A stretch of DNA of 64,000 bases from an uncultured Clostridia bacterium (lineage in GTDB: Bacteria > Bacillota > Clostridia > Oscillospirales > Acutalibacteraceae), in NCBI GenBank assembly GCA_945787805.1, contig CALZID010000003.1, positions 1 through 64,000 of the forward strand, given 5' to 3'. Of this stretch, positions 43,608 to 51,564 are shown one piece after another; position 1 is the stretch's first letter; each line of letters starts with the position of its first letter. The notes under the pieces are model-generated. The model was given only the letters and a program-made list of their open reading frames with translations. It was not told where the DNA came from and did no database searches. Both the position numbers and the translations under genes were made by a program.

Positions 43608-45245
43608 ATGAAAATATTTAAAGCGTGGGAATACGGTGTAAAACCGAATGAATATTGTGAAAAAGAACTTGAAAAGTTTTTAGAATCAATCCCCAAAAAT
43701 GACGAAGAAAAAATAATCGAATTTCAAAAAGGCGATTATTTAATTGACGCCGAAAATTTAAAAAAGCAAATGCTCTATATAACAAATACAGTGGCGGATA
43801 AAGAGTTTTCAAAAGATGAAACGCCCCACTTAAACCGTGCGCCGCTTTGCTTTGAAAATCTTAAAAATGTCACAGTCCAAGGCAATGGGGCAAGGTTTAT
43901 TATTCACGGCAAAGCAACAAATACGGTAATTGCCGAGTGTGAAAATATTACTGTAAAAGACCTTGTCATTACTGCCGATAATCCCGAAATGCACGAGCTT
44001 ACAGTTGTGGGCAAGGGCACATTTTTTGTTGATTACGAAATAGACAAGCAGTCTGAATACACAGAAGAAAACGGTGAATTCTTTTTCGTAGGGCACGGCT
44101 ACAAGCGTTCTTTTACCGACAGAGCAAAAACATCTTGGTGGAACGGATTTTTTCCCGCACAATACCCCGAAATGTGCCAACGGAAAAGCCATCCTTTTGC
44201 AAAAACCTTTAAAATCAAAGAAATCGGTGAACATAAAATCCGTGCTTACGGTCTTCCTGACTTTAAACTTAAAAAAGGGGATAAGTATTGCGTTTTTGAT
44301 GTCCGCCGTCAGTATGCAGGCATTTTTGTCCGTGACAGTAAAAATGTAACGCTTCAAAATGTGAAACAGCATTTTAATTATTCCCTTGCTTTTGTGGCGC
44401 AAAATACCGAAAATATAACAGTTGACAGTGTGTGCTTCGCACCTGATGAAAACTCGGGCAGAGTAATGTGCTCTGTGGCGGATTTCTTGCAGATTTGTAT
44501 GTGCCGCGGAAAAGTTTTAATTAAAAACAGTTTGTTCAGCGGTGCGGGGGATGACTGCCTTAATGTTCACGGCTTTCATTTCAAAATTGTTGAGCATAAG
44601 AACAATACCCTTAAAGTTAGATTTATGCACCCCCAGTCTCACGGGTTTAATCCGTTTAAAAAGGGCGATGGAATCACTTTTGTCAACCCGAAAACTATGC
44701 TTGAAAAGGGCAGAGCAACAGTAGAAAGCTCAACGCTTCTCGACGAATATGAAATTTTGCTTGAGCTTGATAATACCGACTGCGCAAGCTTGGGTGAGTT
44801 TGTTGAAAATGTCACCGCTTGTCCCGATGTGGAGTTTACAGACAACGAAATCACACGAATAATCACCCGCGGACTTCTTCTCACTACACGAGGCGAAACG
44901 CTTATTCAAAACAATCATTTTAAGAGTACAACAATGAGCGGAATTCTGCTTTCGGACGATGCAAATAACTGGTATGAAAGCGGTGCTTGCTGCAATATGA
45001 CAATTAAGAATAATACTTTTGATTGGTGCGGTGAAAACGGAATTTTAATAAAACCCGAGAATACCGTGCACCGGGGAGCAGTACACAAAAACATCACTGT
45101 AACCGACAACACTTTTAACAAATGCGAAAGAACTTGCTTTGATATTAAGTCCGCCGATAATGTGGTTATTAAAAATAATAAGGTGGGAAAAATACCTAAA
45201 ATACTTGAAACTCAAAATGTAACTAATCTTATAAAAGATTTTTAA
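43608..45245 (+). CDS. GH110-like right-handed beta-helix glycosidase (alpha-1,3-galactosidase type)
   Basis: A 545-aa beta-helix protein. The pattern SGRVMCSVADFLQICMCRG, GAGDDCLNVHGFHF (Asp315-Asp316), HPQSHGFNPFKKGDG and RGLLLTTRGETLIQNNHF matches glycoside hydrolase family 110, whose members remove terminal alpha-1,3-galactose, including from blood group B. The paired aspartates of the active-site region are kept. No signal peptide is seen, so it is probably cytoplasmic, acting on imported oligosaccharides. Family placement is from pattern memory. It follows the amidase by 11 bases. Confidence 0.7.
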   Translation: MKIFKAWEYGVKPNEYCEKELEKFLESIPKNDEEKIIEFQKGDYLIDAENLKKQMLYITNTVADKEFSKDETPHLNRAPLCFENLKNVTVQGNGARFIIHGKATNTVIAECENITVKDLVITADNPEMHELTVVGKGTFFVDYEIDKQSEYTEENGEFFFVGHGYKRSFTDRAKTSWWNGFFPAQYPEMCQRKSHPFAKTFKIKEIGEHKIRAYGLPDFKLKKGDKYCVFDVRRQYAGIFVRDSKNVTLQNVKQHFNYSLAFVAQNTENITVDSVCFAPDENSGRVMCSVADFLQICMCRGKVLIKNSLFSGAGDDCLNVHGFHFKIVEHKNNTLKVRFMHPQSHGFNPFKKGDGITFVNPKTMLEKGRATVESSTLLDEYEILLELDNTDCASLGEFVENVTACPDVEFTDNEITRIITRGLLLTTRGETLIQNNHFKSTTMSGILLSDDANNWYESGACCNMTIKNNTFDWCGENGILIKPENTVHRGAVHKNITVTDNTFNKCERTCFDIKSADNVVIKNNKVGKIPKILETQNVTNLIKDF

Positions 45246-45260
45246 TTTGTTAAAAAACGC

Positions 45261-45289
45261 TTGACAATTATACGCTGTTGAGATATAAT
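45261..45289 (+). promoter_or_regulatory. tRNA-Gln promoter
   Basis: TTGACA (45261-45266), a 17-bp spacer and TATAAT (45284-45289), about 18 bases before the tRNA. Confidence 0.85.
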
Positions 45290-45306
45290 CTCTTTTGCTT
45301 GAATAT

Positions 45307-45381
45307 TGCGGCGTCGCCAAGCGGTAAGGCAACGGACTCTGACTCCGTCATTCCTAGGTTCGAATCCTAGTGCCGCAGCCA
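45307..45381 (+). tRNA. tRNA-Gln (anticodon CTG)
   Basis: A 75-nt cloverleaf: acceptor TGCGGCG/TGCCGCA, D arm GCC-AAGCGGTAA-GGC, anticodon stem ACGGA/TCCGT with loop CTCTGAC (anticodon CTG at 45339-45341), T arm around GGTTCGAATCC, and CCA encoded. It decodes CAG. The CCA runs straight into a terminator that also starts a hairpin array. Confidence 0.95.
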
Positions 45382-45413
45382 AAAAATCTCGTTCTTCGGA
45401 ACGAGATTTTTTT
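45381..45413 (+). terminator. tRNA-Gln terminator / start of hairpin array 1
   Basis: AAAAAATCTCGTTC, loop TTCG-type, GAACGAGATTTTTTT: a perfect hairpin with a T-run. The identical hairpin, including the preceding CC, occurs at 46252-46284 at the head of array 2. Confidence 0.9.
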
Positions 45414-45600
45414 ATCCATTGCGAAAGCAATGGCATATCATCAACGATAGCAACGCTATCGTTGTATCTCATCAGTCCGTTAGGACTGTATATCACCACG
45501 CTTTAGCGTGTATCAAAAATACTTTCGCAATGATGATATACAAAACTTCGTTTTGATGATATGCAATTCCTGCGGAATTGATGATATACAATGCTCCGCA
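45414..45600. repeat. Hairpin array 1 with TATATCATCA/TGATGATATA spacers
   Basis: Seven or eight tiny hairpins of different sequence follow one another: CATTGCGAAAGCAATG, AACGATAGC/GCTATCGTT, GTCC/GGAC, CGC/GCG, AAAC/TTTT, ATTCC/GGAAT, ATGC/GCAT. In the left half they are separated by TGTATATCATCA-like spacers; in the right half by the reverse complement TGATGATATACA. The array fills the gap between the tRNA terminator and the next gene's promoter. Not a CRISPR: the repeated parts are short and inverted about the centre. Confidence 0.8.
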
Positions 45601-45629
45601 TTGATTTTTCTCCGCTTTTATGCTATAAT
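45601..45629 (+). promoter_or_regulatory. Promoter at the end of hairpin array 1
   Basis: TTGATT (45601-45606), whose TTGAT is the end of the last array unit, and TATAAT (45624-45629) are spaced 17 bp. The same arrangement is found in array 2. Downstream comes ACACCCAAGGCGGTGATGAT and the start codon, leaving a very short leader. Confidence 0.7.
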
Positions 45630-45649
45630 ACACCCAAGGCGGTGATGAT

Positions 45650-46201
45650 ATGTTCGAACTTTCACAATCTAATAATCAGATAATCATTAAGCGAAATACA
45701 ACCTTTTTAGGAATAGGTGTTGTTACTATAATAATGGCCATTGCAGGTATTCGATTAGTATTTGGTCTATTACCATTTGAAGAAAACTACACTTTTGCAG
45801 ATGTCTTTGGCTTGATTTTTGTTTGCGTTTGGATATTAATTGTGCTTAGTATGGGAATTTTTGCCTTTGCAACTAACAGTAAACAGATTACAATAAATAA
45901 CGATGGTGTTTTATGCAAGTCTTGGCTTCATAAGACATTTGTAAAATGGACTGATATTAAAGATTGGGGATTATCTTATTGCGGTCAAACTCGATTTGAG
46001 GGTAATACCTATTATTTGTATTTTTCTGAGCATGAGTGTCCAATGAAAAACGATTGCAAGAAAAAACTAAAAGGTAAAATGATTAGAACTTTTGTTATTG
46101 GAAACGATTATTCAGAAGCGGTAAGTAAAATTATTCCTTTCTGCAAAGAAAAGACTGATATAATACCTTTTGTAGGAAAAGATAAACATCATTTAATTTA
46201 A
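45650..46201 (+). CDS. Membrane protein with PH-like C-terminal domain (unknown function)
   Basis: A 183-aa protein I cannot name. Two membrane segments lie at about 19-40 and 55-80, followed by a soluble part (QITINNDGVLCKSWLHKTFVKWTDIKDWGL) that looks like bacterial PH-domain membrane proteins. Its promoter and ribosome binding region (GGCGGTGATGATATG) belong to the hairpin-array module before it, and a second module starts 50 bases after it. The gene therefore looks like a cassette carried between two copies of the module. It uses more AT-rich codons than the neighbouring enzymes. Confidence 0.6.
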   Translation: MFELSQSNNQIIIKRNTTFLGIGVVTIIMAIAGIRLVFGLLPFEENYTFADVFGLIFVCVWILIVLSMGIFAFATNSKQITINNDGVLCKSWLHKTFVKWTDIKDWGLSYCGQTRFEGNTYYLYFSEHECPMKNDCKKKLKGKMIRTFVIGNDYSEAVSKIIPFCKEKTDIIPFVGKDKHHLI

Positions 46202-46251
46202 ATTAAAGAAAATCAAGCTTTTAGACCTGTTCCATTTTGAGTGTCGGTCCC

Positions 46252-46284
46252 AAAAAATCTCGTTCTTCGGAACGAGATTTTTTT
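46252..46284 (+). terminator. Terminator at the head of hairpin array 2
   Basis: Exact copy of the tRNA-Gln terminator hairpin (arms TCTCGTTC/GAACGAGA with A- and T-runs), following the 183-aa gene. It probably ends that gene's transcript. Confidence 0.85.
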
Positions 46285-46387
46285 ATCCAAGCCGACAGGC
46301 TTGGTATATCATCATGCGTCAGCGTGTATATCATCATACCTTTAGGTGTGTATCTTTGTCGGATTGATGATATACAACGGCAAGCCG
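46285..46387. repeat. Hairpin array 2 (shorter copy)
   Basis: Same plan as array 1 with four hairpins: CAAGCC/GGCTTG, TGCG/GCGT-type, TACC/GGTG-type, then ACGGC/GCCGT. Spacers are TATATCATCA on the left and TGATGATATACA on the right. The hairpin arms differ in sequence from those in array 1, while the spacers are kept. Confidence 0.8.
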
Positions 46388-46416
46388 TTGATTTATCTTT
46401 ATTTTTATGCTATAAT
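46388..46416 (+). promoter_or_regulatory. Promoter at the end of hairpin array 2, reading into GH43
   Basis: TTGATT (46388-46393), 17 bp, TATAAT (46411-46416), followed by ACACCCCCAAGGCGATGATGAT and ATG 46439. It repeats the module seen before the 183-aa gene and should drive the GH43 gene. Confidence 0.65.
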
Positions 46417-46438
46417 ACACCCCCAAGGCGATGATGAT

Positions 46439-46498
46439 ATGCCTTTAAGAACGATAGAAATAAATTCTGTTAAAATCTTTTCGAGGTGTTCACAATGA
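46439..46498 (+). CDS. 19-codon upstream ORF overlapping the GH43 start
   Basis: ATG 46439 is the start codon position of the array-2 module (same GATGATATG context as the 183-aa gene). It opens MPLRTIEINSVKIFSRCSQ and ends TGA 46496-46498, overlapping ATG 46495 of GH43 by four bases. It may be the stub of a lost cassette gene or a leader that couples translation. No function is assigned. Confidence 0.4.
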   Translation: MPLRTIEINSVKIFSRCSQ

Positions 46499-47466
46499 AA
46501 GATTATCCAAATCCATTTATTTTGCAGCGTGCCGACCCCTATGTTACAAAGGGACCCGACGGATTTTATTATTTCACCGCATCATATCCCGCTTTTATGA
46601 ATGTTGATGCAGGCTATGACAGAATTGTTTTAAGAAAAAGCGAAACAGTAATAGGACTTGCAGCCGCACAAGAGCATACAATCTGGAAAGCTCATAACGA
46701 AGGTGTAATGTCAAAGCATATTTGGGCGCCCGAAATTCACTATATCGGCGGAAAGTGGTATATTTACTTTGCGGCAGGAGAAAAAGAAAATGTATGGAAT
46801 ATCCGTCCTTTTGCACTTGTCTGCAACGGTCAGGACCCCATAAACGACTCTTGGACAGAACTCGGCAAAATTCAACCCTGTGCAGATGACAATAAATCTT
46901 TTACCGAGTTTTCTCTTGATATGACATATTTTGAAAACAACGGAAAGCACTATGTAATATGGGCTGAAAAATCGGGGGACTCTTCAATTTTTATGGCAGA
47001 AATAAATCCTGATGAGCCTAACAAACTCATTTCAAAACCTATTTTACTCACAAAGCCCGAATACGATTGGGAAAAAATCCGTTTCAAAGTAAACGAAGGC
47101 GCAAGCGTATTAAAAACCGATGATAAAATTTTTATATTTTTCTCTGCTTCGGGTACAGGCTCGGAGTATTGCATAGGCAAAATCTGCGCCGATGTTAATG
47201 CAGACTTAATGGATGAAAAAAGTTGGTATAAATACTCTGAACCCGCATTACAAACCTCCGATTTAATTAACGAATCGGGACCGGGGCACAACAGCTTTGT
47301 AGTGGACGAAGACGGTAATCAGTTAATCGTTTATCATGCCCGTCCTTTTTCGCATTTCGATAAGAATTGCGGTTCATATTGCGACGAACCCCTTTATGAC
47401 CCTTGCCGCCATGTAAGAATTAAAAAAGTGAATTTTGACGAAAAGGGAATACCCCTGCTTAAATAA
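46495..47466 (+). CDS. Glycoside hydrolase family 43 protein
   Basis: A 323-aa five-bladed propeller hydrolase (arabinofuranosidase/xylosidase group). Catalytic base Asp14 in QRADPYV, pKa modulator Asp142 in SLDMTYFE, and general acid Glu201 in VNEGASVL are present. No signal peptide, so probably intracellular. ATG 46495 has GAGGTG at good distance. It seems to be expressed from the promoter supplied by hairpin array 2. Confidence 0.85.
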   Translation: MKDYPNPFILQRADPYVTKGPDGFYYFTASYPAFMNVDAGYDRIVLRKSETVIGLAAAQEHTIWKAHNEGVMSKHIWAPEIHYIGGKWYIYFAAGEKENVWNIRPFALVCNGQDPINDSWTELGKIQPCADDNKSFTEFSLDMTYFENNGKHYVIWAEKSGDSSIFMAEINPDEPNKLISKPILLTKPEYDWEKIRFKVNEGASVLKTDDKIFIFFSASGTGSEYCIGKICADVNADLMDEKSWYKYSEPALQTSDLINESGPGHNSFVVDEDGNQLIVYHARPFSHFDKNCGSYCDEPLYDPCRHVRIKKVNFDEKGIPLLK

Positions 47467-47772
47467 AAAAAGTGGTTCATATGCCGAGCACTTAAATGCA
47501 AGCATTTCTTTAAAATATGAACTTTTGGCGCAATAATGCGTTAAATCCCCCACGATATGCGTCAGCATTATCGGGGGGATTTGCCTTTTCTTGCATCCAA
47601 AATTTATATTTTAAAGTGCTTCGCAGTTTCGCAGAAGCACAAAATTTCTTGTATTGAAGCCATAAAAACGATGCAAGGCTAACGCTCGGCATAGCTTTTT
47701 GGCAATAATTAGGGGAGTTCTTGCTTGAGAAACAAACACTTACCTTTAAGCGCTCGGCATAGCCACTTTTTT
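47466..47772. repeat. About 307-bp element with inverted terminal repeats, non-coding
   Basis: The left end AAAAAAGTGGTTCATATGCC and the right end (read inverted) AAAAAAGTGGCTATGCCGAG match over about 30 bases allowing a small gap, both continuing to a CTTAAA. GCTCGGCATAGC occurs twice on the right side (47684 and 47752). A strong central hairpin, AAATCCCCC...GGGGGGATTT, spans 47543-47582. No ORF; probably a MITE-type element that also ends GH43 and hflX transcripts. It abuts the hflX stop codon. Confidence 0.65.
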
Positions 47773-49021
47773 ATTCTATAACATATTTTTGAAATTTATC
47801 GGCAAAATCCGTGGGAATAATCACCTTTAAAAGTGTGCCGTCGTTGGTGTATTCTTCGCTCATTATCTTTGCATTATTTCGCAAAAAATTCACTTCGCCG
47901 CCGTCTGAAAAGGGGATTAGCAAATCAAGCTCAATAATTTTGAGAGCAAGTGCTTTTTCAACTTCCTTTAAAAGCAAGTCAAGGTTAATTCCTTTGAGAG
48001 CACTAATCATAACGGTTTTGCCCATTGGCAAAATTTCAAAAATTTTCTCTGCTTTGTCGCATTTGTTCATTACGGTTATAATGTTATCACCGTTACAGCC
48101 TAAATCCTTTAAAATGCCCGTTGTAATCTCAATATGCTCACTGCAATGAATGTCAGACGCATCGCACACATTTAATACAATGTCGGCGCTTGCGGCTTCT
48201 TCAAGAGTTGAGCGAAATGCCTTAACCAAATCATGGGGCAGCCGACTGACAAATCCGACGGTGTCAATGAGCATAACATCTTGTCCGTTCGGCAATGTCA
48301 GTTTTCTTGATGTGGGGTCCAAAGTAGCAAAAAGCTTATCTTCCGCTAAAACTCCCGCATCTGTAAGTGCGTTCATAAGCGTTGATTTACCCGCATTTGT
48401 ATATCCTACAAGCGCCACGGTTGTTACTTCGTTTTTCTCCCGTCTTTTACGAAGTAATGCCCGGCGTTTTTCTACATCGTCAAGCTGTTCTTGCAACGCA
48501 TACATTCTTCGCATAATGTGACGGCGGTCACTTTCAAGCTTTGTTTCACCGGGACCGCGAGTACCGATACCGCCACCCAAACGGGAAAGCTGCTTGCCCT
48601 TGCCTGTAAGACGGGGAAGAGCGTATTTGAGCTGAGCCAATTCAACTTGTAATTTACCTTCACGGGTTTTAGCTCTGAGTGCGAAAATATCAAGAATTAA
48701 CTGTGTGCGGTCAATAACACGAACATTTGTAATGTTTTCAATGTTGCGAATTTGCGACGGTGTGAGTTCTCCGTCACAGATAATCAAATCAATCTCTTGG
48801 TTGTGGCAAAAGAGCTCTGCTTCGGCAAGTCTGCCCTTGCCTATATATGTTGCACCGTCGGGATTTTCCCGTCTTTGAACAATAGAGCCCACAACAGAAG
48901 CCCCTGCACTTTCTGTGAGCAAGGTCAATTCTTCTATTGAGCTTTCCGCATCAAAATCACCCGTGTCAACGCACAAAAGCAAAGCCTTTTCGGGTGACGA
49001 ATCAATTTCATAAAAATCCAT
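47771..49021 (-). CDS. hflX: GTPase HflX
   Basis: A 416-aa ribosome-associated GTPase (splits stalled or stressed ribosomes). The N-terminal HflX domain (GSIVQRRENPDGATYIGKGR) and the glycine-rich linker (LSRLGGGIGTRGPGETKLE) precede the G domain with GYTNAGKST, DTVGFVSRLPH and NKCDKAE. Full length. Monocistronic; its stop lies at the edge of the non-coding element at 47.5-47.8 kb. Confidence 0.95.
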   Translation of the reverse strand: MDFYEIDSSPEKALLLCVDTGDFDAESSIEELTLLTESAGASVVGSIVQRRENPDGATYIGKGRLAEAELFCHNQEIDLIICDGELTPSQIRNIENITNVRVIDRTQLILDIFALRAKTREGKLQVELAQLKYALPRLTGKGKQLSRLGGGIGTRGPGETKLESDRRHIMRRMYALQEQLDDVEKRRALLRKRREKNEVTTVALVGYTNAGKSTLMNALTDAGVLAEDKLFATLDPTSRKLTLPNGQDVMLIDTVGFVSRLPHDLVKAFRSTLEEAASADIVLNVCDASDIHCSEHIEITTGILKDLGCNGDNIITVMNKCDKAEKIFEILPMGKTVMISALKGINLDLLLKEVEKALALKIIELDLLIPFSDGGEVNFLRNNAKIMSEEYTNDGTLLKVIIPTDFADKFQKYVIE

Positions 49022-49110
49022 AAATATTCCTTATATTTTTAAAAATTTGCAGGGGACAGTGACATCACCGCCCCCACATTTTTTAGTCCTTTATTTTTGG
49101 CTGCTAAATA

Positions 49111-49254
49111 TTAGCAACAGCCACAGTCAAAGTCTCTGCGTTCGCAGCATTTGTTGCATTCACAGCCACAGCCGCAACCGTTGTTATTATCAGTGAGAAG
49201 GATTAAGATGATAATAACAATCAACCAAGAGTTGTTACCAAAGAAGTTACACAT
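49111..49254 (-). CDS. 47-aa cysteine-rich small membrane protein
   Basis: ATG 49254 with GGAGGGAGGA upstream opens a 47-residue protein: a short start MCNFFGNNS, a hydrophobic stretch WLIVIIILILL, then a tail with nine cysteines (GCGCGCECNKCCE and DCGCC). It is too short for automatic ORF calling. Small proteins of this plan (one helix plus Cys-rich tail) are found in clostridial genomes without known function; metal binding or spore/envelope association are guesses. Confidence 0.7.
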   Translation of the reverse strand: MCNFFGNNSWLIVIIILILLTDNNNGCGCGCECNKCCERRDFDCGCC

Positions 49255-49324
49255 TTATTTTTTCCTCCCTCCGTTGTTGCTTACACTACATCTTATGAAA
49301 GAAGAAAAAATGTGTTACTTTTGA

Positions 49325-50362
49325 TTATACGGTCACTTTATATATGGTTGTAGTCTTGACAACTTCGTCCTTGTCAAACACACAGTTTTGGAAAGACGGA
49401 GTGTTTGTAGCGTTAGGATAATATTGAGTTTCAAGACAGAAACCGCTGCGGAATTCCATCGGAGTATTGTTCTTGCCGATTTTACCTTCAAGGAAGTTAC
49501 CCACATAGAGTTGCATGCCCGGTAAATCCGTAAAGCAGTCAAGACGAACACCGTTGGGAGCGGTAACAGTCGCTGCAAGACGAAGCTCTTTGTTGTAATT
49601 GTTAATGCAGAAATTGTGGTCATAACCGTTACCTGCGTGGAGCTGGTCATAGTCTTCACCTATATCTCTGCCGATAGTTTTAGGCTCTCTGAAATCAAAG
49701 GGAGTGCCCTCAACATTACGAATTTCACCTGTGGGAACAAGTCCTTCACCCATGGGTGTAAAGGCGTCAGCATTGATATAGAGTGTATGGTCAAGAATGT
49801 CGCCGTTCTGATAGCCTTTAAGATTGAAATAAGCGTGGTTTGTGAGATTAAATGCGGTTTTCTTGTCCGATACCGCATTGTAGTCAATGATAATCTCATT
49901 TTTGTCGGTGAGAGTATATCTGACTGTCACTTTCTTGTTGCCGGGGAATCCTTCTTTTCCGTCCGGGCTGAAATATGAAAACTCAACAGAGTCGGAGTCA
50001 ACAATCAAAGCGTCCCAAACAGCAGTTGAAAATTCGCCGTTACTGTGAAGTGTAACATCACCGTGAGTTGTGGTAACGGGCACTTTCACACCGTCAATGG
50101 TAAGTCCGCCTTTTGAAATTCTGTTAGCAACAGGGCCCACAATTACACCCTGATAATCGTGGCGGTTCTGGAAACCCTCCATATCGTCAAAGCCTAAAAG
50201 CAGGTCAATTTCATTTTCATCCTTATCTTTAATAAGAATACTCTGCAAAGCAGCGCCCCAGGTGATAAGGTTAATTTTCATATTATTATTGTTTTCAATT
50301 AAAAACGAGTCAACCTGTTTTCCGTCTTTTGTAACACCGAAAACTGATTTTGTAATACCCAT
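49325..50362 (-). CDS. galM: Aldose 1-epimerase
   Basis: A 345-aa galactose mutarotase. Family features are NHAYFNLKG with the catalytic His, GYDHNFCIN, and the catalytic Glu in FCLETQYYPNA. It interconverts alpha and beta anomers of hexoses. Consistent with an organism that releases galactose, for example via the GH110-like protein at 43.6 kb, but it is not in an operon with it. Confidence 0.93.
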   Translation of the reverse strand: MGITKSVFGVTKDGKQVDSFLIENNNNMKINLITWGAALQSILIKDKDENEIDLLLGFDDMEGFQNRHDYQGVIVGPVANRISKGGLTIDGVKVPVTTTHGDVTLHSNGEFSTAVWDALIVDSDSVEFSYFSPDGKEGFPGNKKVTVRYTLTDKNEIIIDYNAVSDKKTAFNLTNHAYFNLKGYQNGDILDHTLYINADAFTPMGEGLVPTGEIRNVEGTPFDFREPKTIGRDIGEDYDQLHAGNGYDHNFCINNYNKELRLAATVTAPNGVRLDCFTDLPGMQLYVGNFLEGKIGKNNTPMEFRSGFCLETQYYPNATNTPSFQNCVFDKDEVVKTTTIYKVTV

Positions 50363-50483
50363 ATTTTCTCACTCCTATAAGAGATTATGTTAATATATTC
50401 ATTATATATTCAGCGGCAATTAAAGTCAACAACAAAACTCAAAATATAGGGGTTGAGTGCGTGGCTTATCGCCTAAATTGTGA

Positions 50484-50512
50484 TTGCAAAATGCAAAAAA
50501 ATATGATATACT
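50484..50512 (+). promoter_or_regulatory. dnaD-dnaI promoter
   Basis: TTGCAA (50484-50489) and TATACT (50507-50512) are 17 bp apart, about 40 bases before the start. Confidence 0.6.
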
Positions 50513-50551
50513 TATTACCCTTAACTATATTAGATGAAAGGAGAGATATGG

Positions 50552-51562
50552 ATGTTCAAAATTGCGCCGAAGGTCTATTCGTCAATGTTTTCAATACCCA
50601 CAGAAATTGCCGATAAAGGGCTTCGTTTTGCAAGCGGCGAACAGTTAAAGGTTATTATTGCAATTTTCAGAAATCCCGAAAGCGATGAAGATGCGATTTC
50701 AAAAACTGCAAATCTCTCACTTTCAACAGTAAAAGAATGTGTTGAATATTGGGTTGACAACGGCATTTTAATAACGGAAAAAGCAGAAAAAACCGTAAAA
50801 ACAGAAAGTCAGACAAATTCTGCCGAACCTGTCAAAGCTTCACTGCCTGAAATTCACTTTACAAATCCAACCCAAGAAGAAATCGAAAAAGTGCTTAAAA
50901 AGAACGGCTCAATGAAGCGCCTTTTTAACGAAGCACAGTTGATATTGGGGCGTACATTCGGCTTCGCAATGCAAAGCACAATTTATTCTGTTGTTTACCG
51001 CTACGGCATTAAGCCCGATGTTGCAAACTGTCTTTTGCATTTCGCAAGAAGCATTGATTCCACAGGGCATAACGATATTTTGAAGATTGCAAAATATTGG
51101 GCAGAAAACGGGATTACAACGCTCTCGGCTGCCGATGATTACATAAGAGAATCCGAAAAATCCTTTGCATTGTTTAAAGAATTGGCAAAGCGTACAAATA
51201 ACGACGATTCTGCGCCGAGCTTTGCGGTGCTTGAACTTATCGGCGAGTGGATTAGATGGGGATATACCGTTGAAGAAATTGAAAAAGCATTTAATATTAT
51301 GAAAGCCGAAAAGCAAACCGGCAGACTCTCCTGGAACAATATGCGTCATATTAACGGAATTATCAAGAAATGGCGCAGTGCAGGAATGCATACGGTTGAA
51401 GACATAGAAAAGGGAACAAAGCAATTTGAAACAAAATCGCAGAAAACAACAAACCCGAAAGAAACATCATTTGATGTCAAAAAAGCCGAACAACAGTCAA
51501 AGACAAACAGAAAAGATTTCGGCGATATGAAAAATAAAAAACGAAAGGGTAAGGGGGCATAG
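50552..51562 (+). CDS. DnaD-domain replication protein
   Basis: A 336-aa primosome-type protein. An N-terminal winged-helix DnaD-like part (AISKTANLSLSTVKECVEYWVDNGI) is followed by DnaB2/DnaD C-terminal domains (WIRWGYTVEEIEKAFNIM, WNNMRHINGIIKKW) and a basic Lys-rich tail. ATG 50552 is chosen because GGAG lies eight bases before it; ATG 50534 lies on the Shine-Dalgarno itself. Adjacent to a DnaI/DnaC-type helicase loader, as usual for this pair. Confidence 0.87.
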   Translation: MFKIAPKVYSSMFSIPTEIADKGLRFASGEQLKVIIAIFRNPESDEDAISKTANLSLSTVKECVEYWVDNGILITEKAEKTVKTESQTNSAEPVKASLPEIHFTNPTQEEIEKVLKKNGSMKRLFNEAQLILGRTFGFAMQSTIYSVVYRYGIKPDVANCLLHFARSIDSTGHNDILKIAKYWAENGITTLSAADDYIRESEKSFALFKELAKRTNNDDSAPSFAVLELIGEWIRWGYTVEEIEKAFNIMKAEKQTGRLSWNNMRHINGIIKKWRSAGMHTVEDIEKGTKQFETKSQKTTNPKETSFDVKKAEQQSKTNRKDFGDMKNKKRKGKGA

Positions 51563-51564
51563 TT

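Noticed and set aside
43830-44402. 190-codon antisense frame within the GH110-like gene
   Set aside because: No ribosome binding site or recognisable motif, and it lies across conserved beta-helix coding sequence.
45414-45600. CRISPR array
   Set aside because: Repeated spacers are only about 10-12 bases and invert orientation in the middle; the variable parts are self-complementary hairpins. No cas genes are present.
46213-46254. tRNA 3' half before array 2 (GTGTCGGTCCCA before the terminator)
   Set aside because: The CCA and terminator match those after tRNA-Gln, but no T-arm with GTTCRA and no acceptor or anticodon stem can be drawn.
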